From: Nocardia coubleae NBRC 108252
GTDB taxonomy: Bacteria > Actinomycetota > Actinomycetes > Mycobacteriales > Mycobacteriaceae
Assembly (NCBI RefSeq): GCF_001612805.1
Contig: NZ_BDBD01000013.1
Location: 62,001-126,000 of the forward strand
Direction of reading: 5' to 3'
Length of the DNA: 64,000 nucleotides
Under the pieces are notes generated by a model that saw only the letters and a program-made list of their open reading frames with translations, was not told the origin of the DNA and searched no databases. Of the stretch, positions 60,868-64,000 are shown piece after piece. Every line of letters begins with the position of its first letter. Position 1 is the first letter of the stretch. The position numbers were made by a program, and so were the translations under genes.

Positions 60868-63018
60868 ATGACTGACAACATCATCGGTTGGGAGAAGGAC
60901 GCCGACGGCGTGGTCGTCCTGACCATCGACGACCCGAGCCAGGGCGCCAACACCATGAACGACGCGTACATCACCTCGATGGCCGCGACCGTTGACCGCC
61001 TCGAGGCCGAGAAGGACGACATCACCGGCGTCGTCATCACCTCCGGCAAGAAGACCTTCTTCGCCGGCGGCGACCTGAAGAACATGATGCAGGTCGGCCC
61101 GGACAACGCCGCCGACGTCGCGAAGATGCTCGACGGTGTCAAGGCCCCGCTGCGTCGCCTCGAGCAGCTCGGCAAGCCCGTCGTCGCCGCCATCAACGGT
61201 GCCGCCCTCGGCGGTGGCCTCGAGATCGCGCTGGCCACCCACCACCGCATCGCGGCCGACGTCAAGGGTTCGGCCATCGGCCTGCCCGAGGTGTCCCTCG
61301 GCCTGCTGCCCGGCGGCGGCGGTGTGACTCGCACCGTGCGCATGCTCGGCCTGCAGAACGCGCTGATGCAGGTGCTGCTGCAGGGCCAGCGTCACCGCGT
61401 CACCAAGGCCAAGGAAATCGGCCTGATCGACGAGGTCGTCTCCTCCGTCGAGGAGCTGCTGCCCGCCGCCAAGGCGTGGATCGCGGCCAACCCCGAGGCT
61501 GCCCAGCCGTGGGACAAGAAGGGCTACAAGATCCCCGGCGGCACCCCGTCGACCCCGGCGCTCGCGGCGAACCTGCCCGCGTTCCCGGCCAACCTGCGCA
61601 AGCAGATCAAGGGCACCAACATGCCCGCCCCGCGCGCCATCATGGCCGCGGCGGTCGAGGGTGCGCAGGTCGACATCGACAACGCGCTGACCATTGAGGG
61701 TCGCTACTTCATCAGCCTGCTGACCGGCCCGGTCGCGAAGAACATGATCCAGGCGTTCTTCTTCGACCTGAACCACATCAACGGTGGCGGTTCGCGTCCC
61801 AAGGATGTGCCCAAGCGCGAGATCAAGAAGATCGGCGTCATCGGCGCGGGCATGATGGGCGCGGGCATCGCCTACGTCTCGGCCAAGGCCGGCTACGAGG
61901 TCGTCCTCAAGGACGTCGAGCTCGCCAACGCCGAGAAGGGCAAGGCGTACTCGGAGGCCATCGAGAAGAAGGCCCTCTCCCGTGGCAAGACCACCCAGGA
62001 GAAGTCCGACGCGCTGCTGGCCCGCATCACCCCGACCGCGGACGCCGCCGACTTCAAGGGCGTCGACTTCGTGATCGAGGCCGTGTTCGAGAACCCCGAT
62101 CTCAAGAACAAGGTGTTCCAGGAGATCGAGGACATCGTCGATCCCGACGCGCTGCTCGGCTCCAACACCTCCACCCTGCCCATCACCCTGCTCTCCGAGG
62201 GTGTGAAGCGGTCCGAGGACTTCATCGGTATCCACTTCTTCTCCCCCGTGGACAAGATGCCGCTGGTGGAGATCATCAAGGGCGAGAACACCTCCGACGA
62301 GGCGCTGGCCCGGGTGTACGACTACACCCTCGCCATCAAGAAGACCCCGATCGTCGTCAACGACAGCCGTGGCTTCTTCACCTCGCGCGTGATCGGCACC
62401 TTCATCAACGAGGCCATCTCCATGGTCGCCGAGGGTGTCGACCCCTCGACGGTCGAGCAGGCCGGTCTGCAGGCGGGCTACCCGGCCGCGCCGCTGAAGC
62501 TCAGCGACGAGCTGAACTTCACCACCATGCAGAAGATCTACAAGGAGACCGCCGACGCCATCAAGGCCGCCGGTGGCGAGCTGAACGCTGCCGCGGAGAC
62601 CACCGCCGCGGTGCTCGACAAGCTGGTCGGCGAGTTCGACCGCAAGGGCAAGGCGGGCGGTGCCGGCTTCTACGACTACGTCGACGGCAAGGCTGTGGGC
62701 CTGTGGAGCGAGCTGCGTTCGCTGTACAACTCGCAGCGTGAGCTTCCGGAGGGTGTCACCTTCCAGGACCTCAAGGACCGGATGATGTTCGCCGAGGCCA
62801 TCGAGACCCAGAAGTGCTTCGACGAAGGCGTGCTCACCAGCACCGCCGACGCGAATATCGGCTCGATCTTCGGCATCGGCTTCCCGGCCTGGTCGGGCGG
62901 CTCGCACCAGTTCATCGTCGGCTACCCCGGTGGCCAGGAGGCCTTCGTGGCCCGCGCCGACGAACTGGCCAAGAAGTTCGGCCCCCGCTTCGAGGTCCCG
63001 GCCTCCCTGCGCAAGTAG
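60868..63018 (+). CDS. fadB: fatty acid oxidation multifunctional protein, alpha subunit
   Basis: 716 residues. The N-terminal enoyl-CoA hydratase half has FFAGGDLKNM and AAINGAALGGGLEIALATHHR for the oxyanion hole, then LPEVSLGLLPGGGGVTRTVRMLG with the catalytic Glu region. The 3-hydroxyacyl-CoA dehydrogenase half begins IGVIGAGMMGAGIAYVSAKAG (NAD motif), with IGIHFFSPVDKMPLVEII (catalytic His) and RGFFTSRV. It hydrates and oxidises acyl-CoA intermediates together with FadA. Ribosome binding site AGGAGAG. The same strong codon bias as fadA. Confidence 0.95.
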   Translation: MTDNIIGWEKDADGVVVLTIDDPSQGANTMNDAYITSMAATVDRLEAEKDDITGVVITSGKKTFFAGGDLKNMMQVGPDNAADVAKMLDGVKAPLRRLEQLGKPVVAAINGAALGGGLEIALATHHRIAADVKGSAIGLPEVSLGLLPGGGGVTRTVRMLGLQNALMQVLLQGQRHRVTKAKEIGLIDEVVSSVEELLPAAKAWIAANPEAAQPWDKKGYKIPGGTPSTPALAANLPAFPANLRKQIKGTNMPAPRAIMAAAVEGAQVDIDNALTIEGRYFISLLTGPVAKNMIQAFFFDLNHINGGGSRPKDVPKREIKKIGVIGAGMMGAGIAYVSAKAGYEVVLKDVELANAEKGKAYSEAIEKKALSRGKTTQEKSDALLARITPTADAADFKGVDFVIEAVFENPDLKNKVFQEIEDIVDPDALLGSNTSTLPITLLSEGVKRSEDFIGIHFFSPVDKMPLVEIIKGENTSDEALARVYDYTLAIKKTPIVVNDSRGFFTSRVIGTFINEAISMVAEGVDPSTVEQAGLQAGYPAAPLKLSDELNFTTMQKIYKETADAIKAAGGELNAAAETTAAVLDKLVGEFDRKGKAGGAGFYDYVDGKAVGLWSELRSLYNSQRELPEGVTFQDLKDRMMFAEAIETQKCFDEGVLTSTADANIGSIFGIGFPAWSGGSHQFIVGYPGGQEAFVARADELAKKFGPRFEVPASLRK

Positions 63019-63053
63019 TAACCACCAGCGCCCCACCCCGGCGCTGCTGACCC

Positions 63054-63089
63054 GACAGCCCCGCCTCGCCACCGCGAGCCGGGGCTGTC
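63054..63089 (+). terminator. hairpin after fadB
   Basis: GACAGCCCCG and CGGGGCTGTC form a 10-bp stem with a GC-rich loop that can pair further (CTCGCCACCGCGAG). No U tract. Confidence 0.65.
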
Positions 63090-63140
63090 GGCGTATTCGC
63101 CCTTAGACATCGTGGTCGTCCGTGTCATACTTGGGGTGAG

Positions 63141-63158
63141 TTCTGAAAAAATTCAGAA
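63141..63158. promoter_or_regulatory. palindromic operator of the toxin-antitoxin pair
   Basis: TTCTGAA-AAAA-TTCAGAA is a perfect inverted repeat, A+T-rich in G+C-rich surroundings, 30 nt before the antitoxin start and just after a -10-like CATACT (63126-63131). Its placement fits autorepression by the antitoxin or the complex. Confidence 0.65.
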
Positions 63159-63187
63159 GTTCGGGGCCGTATAGCTGAGGTAGGCGG

Positions 63188-63646
63188 ATGATCACCGAAG
63201 TGCAGTGGAGCGAGCTACAGCGCGACCCGAAGCAGGTGGCGCGGTTGGCCGATGAGGGGGACGTGCGGGTGCGGCGCCGCGACGGCGCGGCCCTGTTACT
63301 GACACGCGAGGACCGGGCGCATGGTCAGTCCGAAGGTGCGATCGCCGCCGCGCGTGCGCTGCGCAACGTCTTGATGCACTTGCCTGCCGATATCGCGGCA
63401 GCGGCTTTGATGGATGAATTCCCGTGGGTAGATCTGTTGCCGAAGTCGGAACAGGCGCTGTTCGTGAAGGAATTCGCACGGTCGTTCCAGGCTTCGGCTG
63501 AACTGGGCGAGTGGTCGCTGGTGCATCGCACTGTGCATGACTGGCGCAACACCGCCTACATCTACGCCGATCCGCGACTGGTCGAGCAGCTGACGGAGCC
63601 GATCGACACCGACTTCGGTCCGGTGCCCGAACCAGAGGTGGACTAG
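63188..63646 (+). CDS. antitoxin-like protein, Phd/DUF6247-type, of a type II TA pair
   Basis: 152 residues starting MITEVQWSELQRDPKQVARLADEGDVRVRRRDGAALLLTRED, which has the Phd/YefM-like opening (short beta strand, helix, then V-R-R-R-D-G-x-x-L-L-L-T). The rest is helical (LPADIAAAALMDEFPWVDLLP; RTVHDWRNTAYIYADPRLVEQL) and probably binds the toxin. The toxin-like GTG start is 1 nt after the stop, and a palindrome lies in the promoter region. The combination supports an antitoxin. Confidence 0.85.
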   Translation: MITEVQWSELQRDPKQVARLADEGDVRVRRRDGAALLLTREDRAHGQSEGAIAAARALRNVLMHLPADIAAAALMDEFPWVDLLPKSEQALFVKEFARSFQASAELGEWSLVHRTVHDWRNTAYIYADPRLVEQLTEPIDTDFGPVPEPEVD

Positions 63647-63647
63647 C

Positions 63648-64000
63648 GTGTCGCCGAAGCGGGGTGACCGGGTCGCGCCACCAAGGCGGCCCGGAATGTG
63701 GGAAGCGCGTTTCGCGACTACCGCCGCCGCCAAGGGCTGGGAGGAGTTGTGCCGAGCAGCACGTGCCAGCACCTGGGAGGCCTGGATCGTGTTGACCGAG
63801 CGGCCGACGATGCCCGAGAACCCTTCACGGCAGGCCAAGCTCAAGGGCGCGTTGTCTACCCATATTGTCGGCGGGGTGACCTTCGATCAGTGGCAGTACG
63901 AAGTCACCGGAGGCGGACGAGTCTGGTACTGCCCGGACGAGACCGCACGTGTTGTTTGGATTGTGGCAGCTGGCCCCGCGCACCCGAAAGCGACGGACTA
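63648..64000 (+). CDS. RelE/ParE-type toxin of the TA pair (partial at right edge)
   Basis: 117 codons visible from a GTG (VSPKRGDRV). The conserved actinobacterial toxin pattern is present: AAAKGWEELCRAARASTWEAWIVL, a basic RQAKLKGALSTHIVGGV, WQYEVTGGGRVWYCPDE and VVWIVAAGPAHPKATD near the end, so only the last residues are cut by the window. The RelE-superfamily fold suggests either an mRNA interferase or a gyrase inhibitor. Directly coupled to the antitoxin gene. Confidence 0.83.
   Translation, partial: MSPKRGDRVAPPRRPGMWEARFATTAAAKGWEELCRAARASTWEAWIVLTERPTMPENPSRQAKLKGALSTHIVGGVTFDQWQYEVTGGGRVWYCPDETARVVWIVAAGPAHPKATD

Noticed and set aside
60811..63072. 753-codon minus-strand frame opposite fadB
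   Set aside because: Shadow of a gene with extreme codon bias; fadB has all catalytic motifs.

Overview
The window looks like chromosomal DNA of a mycolic-acid-containing actinobacterium, most likely Nocardia or a close relative in the Nocardiaceae. The DNA is strongly G+C rich by eye, GTG and TTG starts are common, and the gene content is typical of the order: GlfT1 with the Wzm/Wzt exporter of the galactan pathway, the proteasome activator Bpa, MmpL transporters, a WS/DGAT-type acyltransferase and mycothiol-family proteins. From memory of the Mycobacterium tuberculosis map, gene order is broadly collinear with the Rv3783-Rv3721c stretch (glfT1, wzt, wzm, bpa, Rv3778c, Rv3777, hisC2/pat, tyrA, Rv3753c, tadA, thrE, ffs, Rv3722c, dnaX), broken by several genus-specific insertions. 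I see no insertion sequence, prophage or CRISPR array.

Layout. 1-5.2 kb: partial rsgA, a 28-codon ORF ahead of it, a secreted protein, and the minus-strand operon bpa-wzm-wzt-glfT1. 5.2-12.3 kb: housekeeping enzymes, a stress-type PRC/DUF2382 protein behind a SigB/SigF-like promoter, pat, and three tRNAs. 12.3-20.9 kb: a RidA protein, a phytase-like lipoprotein, an overlapping cytosine methyltransferase-vsr pair, and a heterodimeric ABC exporter. 21-24.6 kb: tyrA, the tadA pair, a tRNA-Ser and a GlxA-type regulator. 24.6-30.6 kb: two tandem MmpL paralogues, a divergent TetR gene with a palindromic operator between them, then an Rrf2 regulator. 30.7-38.9 kb: a second heterodimeric ABC exporter followed by tgt, a YhhQ-type transporter and gluQRS, which together point to queuine salvage and glutamyl-queuosine formation. 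38.9-43.1 kb: accessory genes (DUF309, an orphan DUF397, an acyltransferase with embedded DnaA-box-like sites, two XRE regulators, small proteins). 43.2-50.9 kb: thrE, tRNA-Ser, SRP RNA, aspartate-type aminotransferase and a HhH-GPD protein. 51-56 kb: a polycysteine leader peptide ahead of a ROK regulator, DUF2207 and YpfJ-type proteins. 56.6-63.1 kb: dnaX and the fadA-fadB beta-oxidation operon. 63.1-64 kb: a type II toxin-antitoxin pair cut by the right edge.

The most interesting signal is at 51070-51294. A near-consensus promoter is placed so that transcription should start on the ATG of a 35-codon ORF ending ELCCSCRCS. A hairpin overlaps its last Cys codon, and a second hairpin with a short U run precedes a ROK regulator. 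This has the architecture of a cysteine-responsive attenuator and would fit a CysR-like sulfur regulator. Other points of note are all four tRNA-Ser isoacceptors within 38 kb, three clusters of DnaA-box-like 9-mers far from any origin genes, a Tgt with altered base-pocket residues, and two enzyme-family proteins lacking their expected catalytic residue.
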